Shown here: positions 1 through 5,811 of the stretch, piece after piece | Position numbering within the stretch: the stretch's first letter is position 1 | Layout of the letters: every line of letters starts with the position of its first letter | Assembly: GCA_013152825.1 (NCBI GenBank) | Contig: JAADFP010000127.1 | Span: forward strand, 1-6,586 | Direction: 5' to 3' | DNA from: Caldisericota bacterium | GTDB lineage: Bacteria; CAIJMQ01; JAADFP01 | DNA length: 6,586 bases | Translations under genes and position numbers: made by a program | Notes under the pieces: model-generated | What the model was told of the DNA's origin: nothing | What the model saw: only the letters and a program-made list of their open reading frames with translations | Database searches by the model: none

Positions 1-435
1 GGCAAAACCGTGGCTACCATCCCCACCGGTGCTGGTCCCAGCCACATAGCCTTTTCTCCCGGAGGAGATAAACTTTATATAACAGAAGCTGCCGGAGGAA
101 ATGTATCTGCCATCGACTTGAAGGCAAGGAAATTAATAAAATCCGTAAAAATAGGCAAGGATCCTCACGCTATAGACGTTACCCCGGCTGGAATGATCTT
201 TGCCTCGGCACGGGGCGATAATGCAGTATATCTGATAGATTCCTCATCGCTAAAAATTAAAAAGAAGATAGCAATTCCCACAGCCGATCATATAATTGTG
301 GGACCGGAAGGCAAAAAAGTTTATGTGAGCTCCCGGCCAGAAAAAGCAATCTATGTGCTGGATGCTTTCTCGGGCGAAATATTGAAGAAAATTCCCGTGG
401 AAGGTGAAGCCCACCAGATGGTACTTTCAAAATAA
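1..435 (+). CDS. YVTN/YncE-like beta-propeller protein, C-terminal part (5' end outside window)
   Basis: The frame is open from base 1 to a TAA at 433-435 and gives 144 residues. A GTG at 10 is internal to the repeat pattern, so the gene almost certainly begins upstream of the window. Blade repeats of about 40 residues are visible. Each runs from a glycine/proline turn (GAGPSHIAFSP, GKDPHAIDVTP, EGEAHQMVLSK) through a strand such as DKLYITEA, MIFASARGDN or KKVYVSSRP to a closing AIDL, LIDSSSLK or VLDAFSGE. This is the pattern of YVTN-family seven-bladed propellers, which are usually exported and often bind ligands, cofactors or partner proteins. No active-site residues can be named, and any signal peptide would be upstream. 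The FTR1 permease starts 114 bp downstream on the same strand, so co-transcription is possible but a palindrome lies between them. The fold call is fairly sure; the function is unknown. Confidence 0.8.
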   Translation, partial: GKTVATIPTGAGPSHIAFSPGGDKLYITEAAGGNVSAIDLKARKLIKSVKIGKDPHAIDVTPAGMIFASARGDNAVYLIDSSSLKIKKKIAIPTADHIIVGPEGKKVYVSSRPEKAIYVLDAFSGEILKKIPVEGEAHQMVLSK

Positions 436-484
436 CAACCCACAATTTTTAGCAACCGGACTATGGAATACCTACGAAGATATC

Positions 485-500
485 GGTTAAAATTTTAACC
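485..500. promoter_or_regulatory. Perfect 16-bp palindrome upstream of the FTR1 gene
   Basis: GGTTAAAATTTTAACC is a perfect inverted repeat with no spacer, 50 bp before the permease ATG. It has no T-run after it, so a terminator is unlikely. Its size and position suit a dimeric repressor site. By inference an iron-responsive (DtxR/IdeR- or Fur-like) regulator would make sense for an iron permease, but the sequence is not a clear match to a consensus I can recall. Downstream, AATTGCAA occurs at 504-511 and again at 521-528, 17 bp apart. I could not assign convincing -35/-10 hexamers. Confidence 0.4.
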
Positions 501-537
501 CATAATTGCAACTAATTTTCAATTGCAATTAAAGAGA

Positions 538-543
538 GGAGGG
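538..543 (+). promoter_or_regulatory. Ribosome binding site that fixes the FTR1 start
   Basis: GGAGGG lies 6 nt before the ATG at 550. An in-frame TTG at 523 would add nine residues, but the ribosome binding site would then sit inside the coding region and the extension (rich in Lys/Arg/Gly) is unlike the family. The ATG at 550 gives MLASLLITLREG, the usual start of bacterial FTR1 proteins. Confidence 0.85.
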
Positions 544-549
544 AAAAAG

Positions 550-1560
550 ATGTTAGCAAGCCTGTTAATCACCCTGAGAGAAGGAATAGAAGCTGCCCTA
601 ATTGTGGGTATTATTATCACTTACCTGAGCAAGATTAATAAGTCTGCATATATAAAGGAAGTGGTTTTAGGGATAGTGATAGCCGTATTTGCCAGTGCCG
701 GGACTGCCTGGTTATTTGAAAAAATTATGGGAGGATTCAGCGGCCACAGTGAAAATATATTCGAGGGAGTAATCATGCTGCTGGCAGTTTCCGTGCTTAC
801 CTACATGATTATCTGGATGCACCACCAGGCAAAAAATATTGCTGGAAACCTCAAGGAACAGATAAATGCCTACATCAGCCACAGGCAAATTTATGGGTTA
901 GCTTTCCTGGGCTTCATTTCCGTGTACCGGGAGGGCGTGGAAACCGTGCTCTTTTTTGCGGCTCTGCGGGCAGCAGATGCTGCCTCCTGGATAGGGGGTA
1001 TTTTGGGATTGCTTATAGCTGTGATACTTGCCATTCTATTTTTTAAGACCACGCGGCACTTTTCCCTGAAAAGATTTTTCCAGGTTACCGGGCTTTTCAT
1101 TATTCTTATTGCTGCAGGTTTGTTCTCCCATGGTATTCATGAATTGCAAGAAGCTAGGATAATTCCCACAGTAAAAGAACATCTGTTCGATATCAACCCT
1201 ACAATTACTTATGGCAAAACAGAGAAGATGGGATCTCTTCTCTCACGGCCTGACTGGCAGAAAAAGATACCCGGAGAAAACCAGGAGGAAGTATTTGCCT
1301 TTATTCAGTCTCTTACCCGGAATGATACTTACCAGAGTAAGAAGTATAAACCTTACCAGCCCCTTATTCAGGAGGGATGGGTGGAGGTAAAAACTCCGTT
1401 TCGCTTGGCTTTTCACGAAAATGGCACGGTGGGAAGTTTCTTGAAAGCTCTTTTTGGTTACAATGCCAACCCTTCCCTTATAGAATTACTTGCCTACCTG
1501 TTTTACTATTTTGCCATCTATGTACTGGTAAGATTAAGCCGGCACCGACTGGACCAGTAA
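550..1560 (+). CDS. FTR1-family iron permease with an extra soluble insert
   Basis: This 336-residue inner-membrane protein belongs to the FTR1 (oxidase-dependent Fe transporter, OFeT) family, which carries iron across the cytoplasmic membrane. Two REXXE iron-binding motifs are present: REGIE at residues 10-14 in helix 1 and REGVE at 127-131 in helix 4. About seven hydrophobic helices fit the family: roughly 5-25, 36-57, 73-92, 116-140, 146-165, 177-194 and 308-327. Other family marks are HELQE at 197-201 and the C-terminal block LKALFGYNANPSL at 298-310. Between DINP (214-217) and that block lie about 70-75 hydrophilic residues where homologues I recall have a short loop. No P19/EfeO-type partner or multicopper oxidase is in view. 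The gene ends 2 bp from the convergent TlpA-like gene; FTR1 systems such as Campylobacter FTR1-P19 also sit with thioredoxin-like genes. The family is certain; the direction and oxidation state of the iron carried are not. Confidence 0.93.
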   Translation: MLASLLITLREGIEAALIVGIIITYLSKINKSAYIKEVVLGIVIAVFASAGTAWLFEKIMGGFSGHSENIFEGVIMLLAVSVLTYMIIWMHHQAKNIAGNLKEQINAYISHRQIYGLAFLGFISVYREGVETVLFFAALRAADAASWIGGILGLLIAVILAILFFKTTRHFSLKRFFQVTGLFIILIAAGLFSHGIHELQEARIIPTVKEHLFDINPTITYGKTEKMGSLLSRPDWQKKIPGENQEEVFAFIQSLTRNDTYQSKKYKPYQPLIQEGWVEVKTPFRLAFHENGTVGSFLKALFGYNANPSLIELLAYLFYYFAIYVLVRLSRHRLDQ

Positions 1561-1562
1561 GC

Positions 1563-2213
1563 CTAATCCTTACTTCCAGAGTCAAGAGCAGCTTTAATTA
1601 AATTAATGGCCGCCGGACTGCTCCACTCCCGGTAACCTATTCCTCTACCTATGATCATGCCCTTACGGTCAATCAGGTAAGAGGTAGGAGTGCCCGTAAC
1701 GCGGTACATGGCGGTTACTTTTCCGGTAGGATCCAGTAAGCCTGAACTCAGCGAGAAAGTAAACCCGGACTTTTTCATGAAGGGGACTACCACCTTAGCC
1801 CCTTCCCGGTCACTGAAAACAGAGACTATTATAAAATCACTACCTTTGAATCGGTCATAAAGCTTCTGCAGGTGGGGCATTTCTTTCCGGCACCAGTGAC
1901 ACCAGGTAGCCATGAAATTCAAAAGCACGACCTTGCCCCGGTAGTCCTTTAGGCTCACCTTTTTACCTTCCAGGTTTAAAAGAGTGAAGTCTGGAGCCTC
2001 CATTTCATTCTCTGGTTTTTGCATCGTCATGGCACGCATGAATTTCTCAACAGAGGGAGGAGCTGCTCTCCCTGGATAAGAAAACTCTCCCCGGGATACC
2101 TCACTTTTTTCCGTTTTCAAATAGGAGTACATCCAGAGCAAAAGAATCCCCAGGGCTACGATGACAACTCCGGTTATAAGGTATCTCTTTTTTCGTAAAT
2201 TCTTCTCAGCCAT
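1563..2213 (-). CDS. Membrane-anchored TlpA/ResA-like thiol-disulfide oxidoreductase
   Basis: The product has 216 residues, with a basic N-terminus and one hydrophobic helix (about 11-31) that acts as a signal anchor and puts the catalytic domain outside the cytoplasmic membrane. A linker is followed by an AhpC/TSA-thioredoxin fold from about residue 72: APDFTLLNLEGKKVSL, then the active site ATWCHWC (Cys105, Cys108) and the cis-proline loop GTPTSYLID (Pro176). Such proteins reduce disulfides on exported substrates, for example apocytochromes c or metal-centre assembly proteins, and usually receive electrons from CcdA/DsbD. A CcdA-like gene lies about 4 kb away in this window. The start at ATG 2213 has an AGGAGG 8 nt upstream. 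A GTG at 2300 would add 29 residues, but these are polar and lie before the ribosome binding site. No close promoter is convincing; a TATAGT hexamer upstream lacks a good -35. The substrate is unknown. Confidence 0.92.
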   Translation of the reverse strand: MAEKNLRKKRYLITGVVIVALGILLLWMYSYLKTEKSEVSRGEFSYPGRAAPPSVEKFMRAMTMQKPENEMEAPDFTLLNLEGKKVSLKDYRGKVVLLNFMATWCHWCRKEMPHLQKLYDRFKGSDFIIVSVFSDREGAKVVVPFMKKSGFTFSLSSGLLDPTGKVTAMYRVTGTPTSYLIDRKGMIIGRGIGYREWSSPAAINLIKAALDSGSKD

Positions 2214-2221
2214 TTGCTTTG

Positions 2222-2227
2222 CCTCCT
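2222..2227 (-). promoter_or_regulatory. Ribosome binding site that fixes the TlpA-like start
   Basis: On the minus strand AGGAGG precedes the ATG at 2213 by 8 nt. It makes that start far better than the in-frame GTG at 2300, which has no purine-rich site before it. Confidence 0.8.
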
Positions 2228-2308
2228 TCCTCTTGAAAGCCTGCTGCTCAGTATCCCGGATTACTATATTTCCCCGCCTTTCCAGGAGAACGATTCCCAC
2301 TGAAATCA

Positions 2309-2325
2309 GGTAAGATTATCTTACC
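2309..2325. promoter_or_regulatory. 17-bp perfect inverted repeat overlapping the MerA-like promoter
   Basis: GGTAAGAT-T-ATCTTACC has eight paired bases on each side of one central T. Its right end overlaps the -35 hexamer of the MerA-like gene and shares two bases with the CsoR-like operator. It also lies in the divergent region before the TlpA-like gene. It is probably a binding site for a second dimeric regulator; its identity is unknown. Confidence 0.5.
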
Positions 2326-2350
2326 ATACAATAGGGGGGTATGGCATAAT
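2321..2350 (+). promoter_or_regulatory. Promoter of the MerA-like gene
   Basis: The candidate -35 is TTACCA (2321-2326) and the -10 is CATAAT (2345-2350), with an 18-bp spacer filled by a CsoR-like operator. Transcription would begin near 2357, giving a leader of only about 12 nt that is mostly the ribosome binding site AAGGAGG (2356-2362). The hexamers are imperfect, but the same layout recurs at the YHS promoter. Confidence 0.6.
2324..2344. promoter_or_regulatory. CsoR-like operator, site A
   Basis: CCATAC and GTATGG form 6-bp arms around AATAGGGGG. The 18-mer at 2326-2343 fits ATACNNNWGGGGGGTATG, shared with sites at 5175-5192 and 5816-5833. B. subtilis CsoR boxes before copZA have a similar ATACCC...GGGGGTATGG form (from memory). 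It fills the promoter spacer, so bound repressor would block RNA polymerase and metal binding would release it. Confidence 0.65.
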
Positions 2351-2368
2351 GAGTTAAGGAGGATTGAG

Positions 2369-3769
2369 ATGGAAAAGTATGATTTGATAGTTATCGGAGG
2401 TGGTGCAGCAGGTTTTGCCGCAGCTATTAAGGCAGATAGCACGGGAGCAAGGACTTTACTGGTGAATGGAGGAATTCCCGTAGGAGGAACCTGTGTAAAT
2501 GTGGGATGTGTACCTACCAAGTTTTTATTAGAGGTGGCTAAAGATTACTTCAGGGCAAAAAATTATCCTTTCCAATCTCTCCAGTTAAAAGCCAAAATAG
2601 ATTTTGGCAAACTTATGCAGGAGAAAGACGAGCTGGTAAATTATTTAAGAGAATCCAATTACCTGCAGGTGTTAAAAAACCTGCCACAGGTAACTTATAA
2701 AGAGGGAATGGCCAGATTCATCTCCGCAAAAGAGATAGAAGTGCAGGGAGAAAAATTCACTGCTCCATACTTTATCCTTGCCACAGGTTCTTCCTCCCGG
2801 GTTATCCCGGTGGAAGGGTTGAAAGAGGCAGGATTTCTTACCCACCGCACTATCCTGGAATTAAAAAAGCTGCCCCAGAGCCTCCTGATAATTGGCGGAG
2901 GGCCCATAGGCCTGGAATTTGCCCAGATTTTTTCCCGGCTGGGAAGCAAAGTTACCCTGGTAGAAGCAATGGAACGGATTTTATCCCCGGTTGAGCCTAT
3001 TATTTCCCATGCACTCACCGAGTATCTAAGAGAAGAAGGCATCAATATACTCAGCGGGGTAAAGCTAAAACGGGTAGAGAGAAAAAATAATAAAAAGTTA
3101 GTTACCATTGAAAAAGAAAAATCCTCGCAGGAGATAGAGGTGGAAGAGATTCTCCTGGCCGCGGGAGTCAGGGGGAACAGTGCTCACCTGGGGATAGAAA
3201 ACATTGGAGTGGAAGTGGGCAAGGGTGGATTTGTCAGGGTAAATGAATTCTTGCAAACCAGCATTCCCCACATCTATGCGGCAGGAGATGTTATCGGGCC
3301 ACCCTTGCTGGAAACAGTGGCCGCCAAGGAGGGAAACATCGCGGTTAGAAATGCCCTATCAGGAGAAGGAGAAAAAATTGACTACAGGAACATTCCCTCC
3401 GCAGTATTTACCTCTCCCCAGGTAGCCTGGGTGGGAATAAAAGAGGCAGAGTACACGGCTAAATATGGCACCTGTTTGTGCAGGAAGGTGGATATGAAGA
3501 AAGTTCCCCGCGCCATGCTGGGTAAAGAAACAAAGGGATTTATTTTCATGGTAATCGGGCATAAAGATGAGAAAATTAAAGGAGTGCATATCCTATCAGA
3601 GCTATCTTCGGAAATTATTCACGAAGCAACACTGGCTATCAGGCAGGGACTAACCATAGGAGAAATTACCGACATGGTGCATGTTTTTCCTACTTTCAGC
3701 GAAGCGGTTAAAATAGCAGCACAAGTCTTCAAACATGCACCGGAAAAAATGAGCTGTTGTATAGAGTAG
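2369..3769 (+). CDS. Mercuric-reductase-like flavin disulfide oxidoreductase (core, no N-terminal HMA domain)
   Basis: This 466-residue cytoplasmic class-I pyridine nucleotide-disulfide oxidoreductase has the FAD motif GGGAAG (10-15), the redox pair in GGTCVNVGC (Cys42, Cys47), an NAD(P)-binding GGGPIG (176-181), the second FAD motif IYAAGD (302-307) and a dimerisation domain from about 340. It ends MSCCIE. A near-terminal Cys-Cys pair (463-464) is the hallmark of MerA, where it hands Hg(II) from the partner subunit to the active site. Lipoamide dehydrogenase and glutathione reductase have a catalytic His before Pro-Thr; here the motif is HVFPTFSE, with Phe440 in that place (Tyr in canonical MerA). 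Glu199 after the second strand of the NAD fold suggests NADH rather than NADPH. There is no N-terminal GMTCxxC domain, and no merR, merT or merP is seen. AAGGAGG 6 nt before the ATG fixes the start. Hg(II) reduction is plausible; reduction of another thiol-bound metal or disulfide is also possible. Confidence 0.85.
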   Translation: MEKYDLIVIGGGAAGFAAAIKADSTGARTLLVNGGIPVGGTCVNVGCVPTKFLLEVAKDYFRAKNYPFQSLQLKAKIDFGKLMQEKDELVNYLRESNYLQVLKNLPQVTYKEGMARFISAKEIEVQGEKFTAPYFILATGSSSRVIPVEGLKEAGFLTHRTILELKKLPQSLLIIGGGPIGLEFAQIFSRLGSKVTLVEAMERILSPVEPIISHALTEYLREEGINILSGVKLKRVERKNNKKLVTIEKEKSSQEIEVEEILLAAGVRGNSAHLGIENIGVEVGKGGFVRVNEFLQTSIPHIYAAGDVIGPPLLETVAAKEGNIAVRNALSGEGEKIDYRNIPSAVFTSPQVAWVGIKEAEYTAKYGTCLCRKVDMKKVPRAMLGKETKGFIFMVIGHKDEKIKGVHILSELSSEIIHEATLAIRQGLTIGEITDMVHVFPTFSEAVKIAAQVFKHAPEKMSCCIE

Positions 3770-3791
3770 GATACAGCAACGGAGTTTTCTG

Positions 3792-3821
3792 CCGCTATTC
3801 TGGATACCCCCTGCGGTTTTT
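3792..3821 (+). terminator. Weak possible terminator after the MerA-like gene
   Basis: CCGC (3792-3795) can pair with GCGG (3813-3816) across a 17-nt loop, followed directly by TTTTT. The stem is short and the loop long, so this is a weak call. It lies 23 bp after the MerA-like stop, in the gap before the convergent FAD gene, where a terminator would be expected. Confidence 0.25.
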
Positions 3822-3833
3822 CCTTATCTGCGC

Positions 3834-4864
3834 TTAAATGCGCCGGTAGCGCTTTTCCAGGAAAGAGAACAACAATCTATGGGAAGCAATTCTTGCTCCT
3901 ATCTCTATATTTCTTTCCGACATCTGGAGGATTCTGTTTTGTAGATTTAGCAAGGTAGCATACTTTCTTCTCATTTCCAGAGCAGAACTACAATACTCAC
4001 CCAAACCTTCTTTTAGAGTAATGTCTCCTTGCAGGATTCTCTGGATAATTTCCCCGCACTTTACCCCGTACTTTATACATCTCCTGATACCCTCACCGGT
4101 AAGAGGAAGTGTTTGCCCCTGCCCTGAGCACAGCCCACGATAAATACGTTGTCTACTACCGGCTTTTTGAGAGAGTAGCAGAAAAAACCTCCATGCACTT
4201 TTTCCCGCTTGAGGTGGTACTCCTGCAGGAAAGCATTCAACTTACTCAGGAGTCTTCTCTCTCCCTTGTAGCTGGCCACACCGAACCGGGAGAACTCACC
4301 ACAGGGAAATATCCAGCTAACTCCATCTTTTATAAATTCCGGCTGGTAAAAGAACCGGAATTTACTTTCCCGGTAAGGAACCTCTGTCTCTATACCAAAA
4401 CTTAGCATGTCCCGGTGTACATAGCCGGGCTTTAAGTACTCGGCTATACAGGCTCTCCAGCCAGTGGCATCCACCAGTATCCTGGAAGCAAACTTTCCCC
4501 GGGAAGTATGCACCACAAATAACCTGTTCCTCTCTACCTTTTGTACTGTTGCCTTTAGAAACTGAGCATTTGTCTTAGAATAAAGCTGGGAACAAAACTG
4601 GAAATAATCAAAGGTGCAGTAAGGCCTCTTAAAATAAAAGTTTACTTCTTTTCCATTAACATGCAGGGAAAATAAATGGGAAACCTGGAGAACAGAATCT
4701 TTGCAACCAATCCCCTCTATTACATCAAGAGGTGCTCCACAGGCAGAAATTTGCCTCTTCCCAATATCTGCAGAGTCAATAAGCAAAACTTTTCCCTCTA
4801 ACTGCGAGGCTACGGAAAGCCCAGCAAAACTTGCCCCGGCAATAATAACCTGATACTCTTTCAT
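3834..4864 (-). pseudogene. FAD-dependent oxidoreductase of the geranylgeranyl-reductase/UbiH-like type, frameshifted
   Basis: The reading frame from ATG 4864 shows an N-terminal FAD fold VIIAGASFAGL (about 6-16), an acidic strand end LLID and the family motif VDATGWR. It reaches VDNVFIVG, just before the second FAD motif, and then runs out of frame to a stop at 4073-4075. A different minus-strand frame resumes at once with GQTLPLTGEGIRRCIKYG and runs about 90 more residues to TAA at 3834-3836. The break maps to 4116-4125, where minus-strand AGGGC-AGGGG is a 5-nt near-tandem repeat. Deleting one unit gives VGCAQGQTLPLTGEGI and a product of 341 residues, normal for the family. Even then Cys replaces the usual Asp of GDAAG, which contacts FAD. 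The start at 4864 is preferred over 4873 because AAAGGA is 9 nt before it. It follows the YHS gene by 27 bp and is probably in the same operon. A sequencing error is the alternative. The substrate is unknown. Confidence 0.8.
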
Positions 4865-4891
4865 TATCTCCATTCCTTTAAAAAAACATAC

Positions 4892-5146
4892 TTAATTGTT
4901 CATGTACTTCATGGGATCTTCGTTAAACCTTGACTTGCAACCCTCTGACTTGAAATAGAAAGTTTTCCCCATATGGACAGTGGATGGTGAACCTTTCTTG
5001 CTTACCTCCATGCCACATACCGGATCCTTTGCCATAGCAACCTCTTTGCCTCCTGAAACTGAAGTGGGTTCATTTTGCACAATGACCCACACCAGCCCGA
5101 TTACCAGCAAAAGCGCTACACTACCCGCTATGATATACTTCTTCAT
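4892..5146 (-). CDS. Membrane-anchored YHS-domain metal-binding protein
   Basis: This 84-residue protein has a start-proximal helix (about 4-23, KYIIAGSVALLLVIGLVWVI) acting as signal anchor or signal peptide, a short polar linker and a YHS domain at about 38-82. The domain shows AKDPVCGMEV (Cys44) and FYFKSEGCKSRF (Cys70) ending in DPMKYM. YHS domains occur alone and on copper and heavy-metal P-type ATPases and are thought to bind metal through these cysteines. Many have a further Cys in YFCSEGC; here that place is Lys66. The domain is probably outside the membrane, where it could hold or buffer a soft metal. The start at 5146 has AAGGAGGTG 6 nt upstream; longer in-frame starts would include the promoter. 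It leads an apparent two-gene unit with the FAD gene, under a promoter with a CsoR-like operator. Confidence 0.88.
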   Translation of the reverse strand: MKKYIIAGSVALLLVIGLVWVIVQNEPTSVSGGKEVAMAKDPVCGMEVSKKGSPSTVHMGKTFYFKSEGCKSRFNEDPMKYMNN

Positions 5147-5167
5147 TCTCTTCACCTCCTTCTGCTC

Positions 5168-5196
5168 ATTATACCATACCCCCCTGGGGTATTCAA
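5168..5196 (-). promoter_or_regulatory. Promoter of the YHS gene
   Basis: On the minus strand there is -35 TTGAAT (5196-5191), a 17-bp spacer and a perfect -10 TATAAT (5173-5168). Transcription would begin near 5161, at the ribosome binding site, leaving a leader of about 15 nt before ATG 5146. This is the strongest housekeeping-type promoter in the window. Confidence 0.8.
5175..5192. promoter_or_regulatory. CsoR-like operator, site B
   Basis: ATACCCC and GGGGTAT form 7-bp arms around CCT (5176-5192). Read on the minus strand, ATACCCCAGGGGGGTATG matches site A at all but the three bases after ATAC. It fills the spacer of the YHS promoter, a position suited to repression. Confidence 0.75.
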
Positions 5197-5311
5197 GTGG
5201 TAATGAAATCAAGAGGTGAATATCTTCTCATCAAACCTATCTGTCTTTTTCCTCGATGTATCTCATTTATATCTGCTTTGAGAATCTCTGGTAGATTACA
5301 CTTAATCCCCT

Positions 5312-5402
5312 GCCAGCCCCGACGTTACGGCGAGTGGCTGGCGATCCCGATGTTTCATCGGGAGAAGGAAGGGAGCGGACAGGCGTCGGGACGCGAAACG
5401 TC
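5312..5402. repeat. Structured inverted-repeat element (tandem hairpins)
   Basis: GCCAGCC (5312-5318) pairs with GGCTGGC (5336-5342), with a possible inner CCG/CGG stem in its loop. Two bases later TCCCGATG (5345-5352) and CATCGGGA (5356-5363) form an 8-bp stem with a TTT loop. Farther out, CCCGACG (5318-5324) is complementary to CGTCGGG (5384-5390), and GACGTT (5321-5326) to AACGTC (5397-5402). No T-run follows on either strand, so a simple terminator is unlikely. It could be an interspersed palindromic repeat (REP/MITE-like) or a structured RNA; the sequence alone does not decide. Confidence 0.5.
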
Positions 5403-5456
5403 ATACGTTATTCGTCCACCGTCTCCTTCCTACTAATCTATTCCTTTCCCTCCCTG

Positions 5457-5493
5457 CTATCTCAGTAGATAGTAGACAGCAGTTAGTAGATAG
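5457..5493. repeat. Short hairpin and direct repeats AGTAGATAG
   Basis: CTATCT-CAGT-AGATAG (5457-5472) is a 6-bp hairpin. AGTAGATAG occurs at 5464-5472 and again at 5485-5493. These are part of a low-complexity stretch and have no evident function. Confidence 0.5.
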
Positions 5494-5542
5494 GAAAACC
5501 CCCCATCCATACCCCTCGCTACTCACTACTAACCACTCTCCC

Positions 5543-5563
5543 AGTCTATAGTCTAAAGTCTTG
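5543..5563. repeat. Three 7-bp tandem units AGTCTAW-like
   Basis: AGTCTAT, AGTCTAA and AGTCTTG follow one another without gaps. This is degenerate microsatellite-like DNA with no coding or promoter signal. Confidence 0.5.
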
Positions 5564-5678
5564 CATGGATGCCTGCTTCCGCCCCGATGTAAATGCATGA
5601 CAGTATAGCTGGTGGTCTGTTTTGTCATTTCTACTCTCTTCTCTCCTTTATGCCCCTGTGCCTGCCCCCTTTATCTTA

Positions 5679-5702
5679 ACTTACTCACTTACTCACTTAT
5701 TT
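5679..5702. repeat. 8-bp tandem repeat ACTTACTC
   Basis: Two perfect ACTTACTC units (5679-5694) are followed by a degenerate third, ACTTATTT, in a pyrimidine-rich tract. Confidence 0.55.
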
Positions 5703-5811
5703 ACCATTCCCCCTCTCTTTTTAGCATTCTCCAAAATCTATCCGTTTTTCCTTGCCTGCTCTCAGTAATACATTTTATTCCCTTTTTTTACAGATAAACC
5801 TCTTTTCTTAC

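Larger units (their letters stand above)
5197..5811. other. Long gene-free spacer between divergent transcription units
   Basis: No credible gene is seen on either strand. The short open frames lack ribosome binding sites and have low-complexity, Ser/Leu/Pro-rich or Arg/Gly-rich translations. The left part (about 5311-5420) is GC-richer and holds paired hairpins. The middle (about 5430-5565) is full of short repeats such as AGTAGATAG and AGTCTAW. The right part (about 5615-5805) is strongly pyrimidine-rich on the plus strand. The spacer is unusually long for two divergent promoters whose start codons sit so close to their operators. Confidence 0.7.

Noticed and set aside
2369..3769. Lipoamide dehydrogenase or glutathione reductase as the identity of the flavoprotein
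   Set aside because: The catalytic His immediately before Pro-Thr is Phe here, and the C-terminal Cys-Cys pair is typical of MerA.
3805..3818. ATACCCCCTGCGG as a fourth CsoR-like site
   Set aside because: Only one half matches; there is no GGGGTAT arm and no promoter, and it lies after a gene end.
4109..4405. Plus-strand open frame of 98 codons opposite the FAD gene
   Set aside because: It is the complement of a clearly coding region on the minus strand, with no ribosome binding site.
5197..5436. Plus-strand open frame of 79 codons after the YHS promoter
   Set aside because: It runs through the hairpin element, starts in promoter DNA without a ribosome binding site and has no recognisable motif.
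5498..5517. CCCCCCATCCATACCCC as a CsoR-like site
   Set aside because: It has no inverted partner arm and no hexamers nearby; it is part of the low-complexity spacer.
5401..5628. Minus-strand open frame of 75 codons in the spacer
   Set aside because: It spans microrepeats and part of the hairpin element, has no ribosome binding site and no family features.
5457..5702. CRISPR array
   Set aside because: The repeat units are 7-9 bp, degenerate and unevenly spaced, with no spacer-sized intervals and no cas gene.
5612..5797. Open frame of 61 codons in the pyrimidine-rich tract
   Set aside because: No ribosome binding site. The Ser/Leu/Pro/Phe-rich translation follows from base composition and shows no domain.
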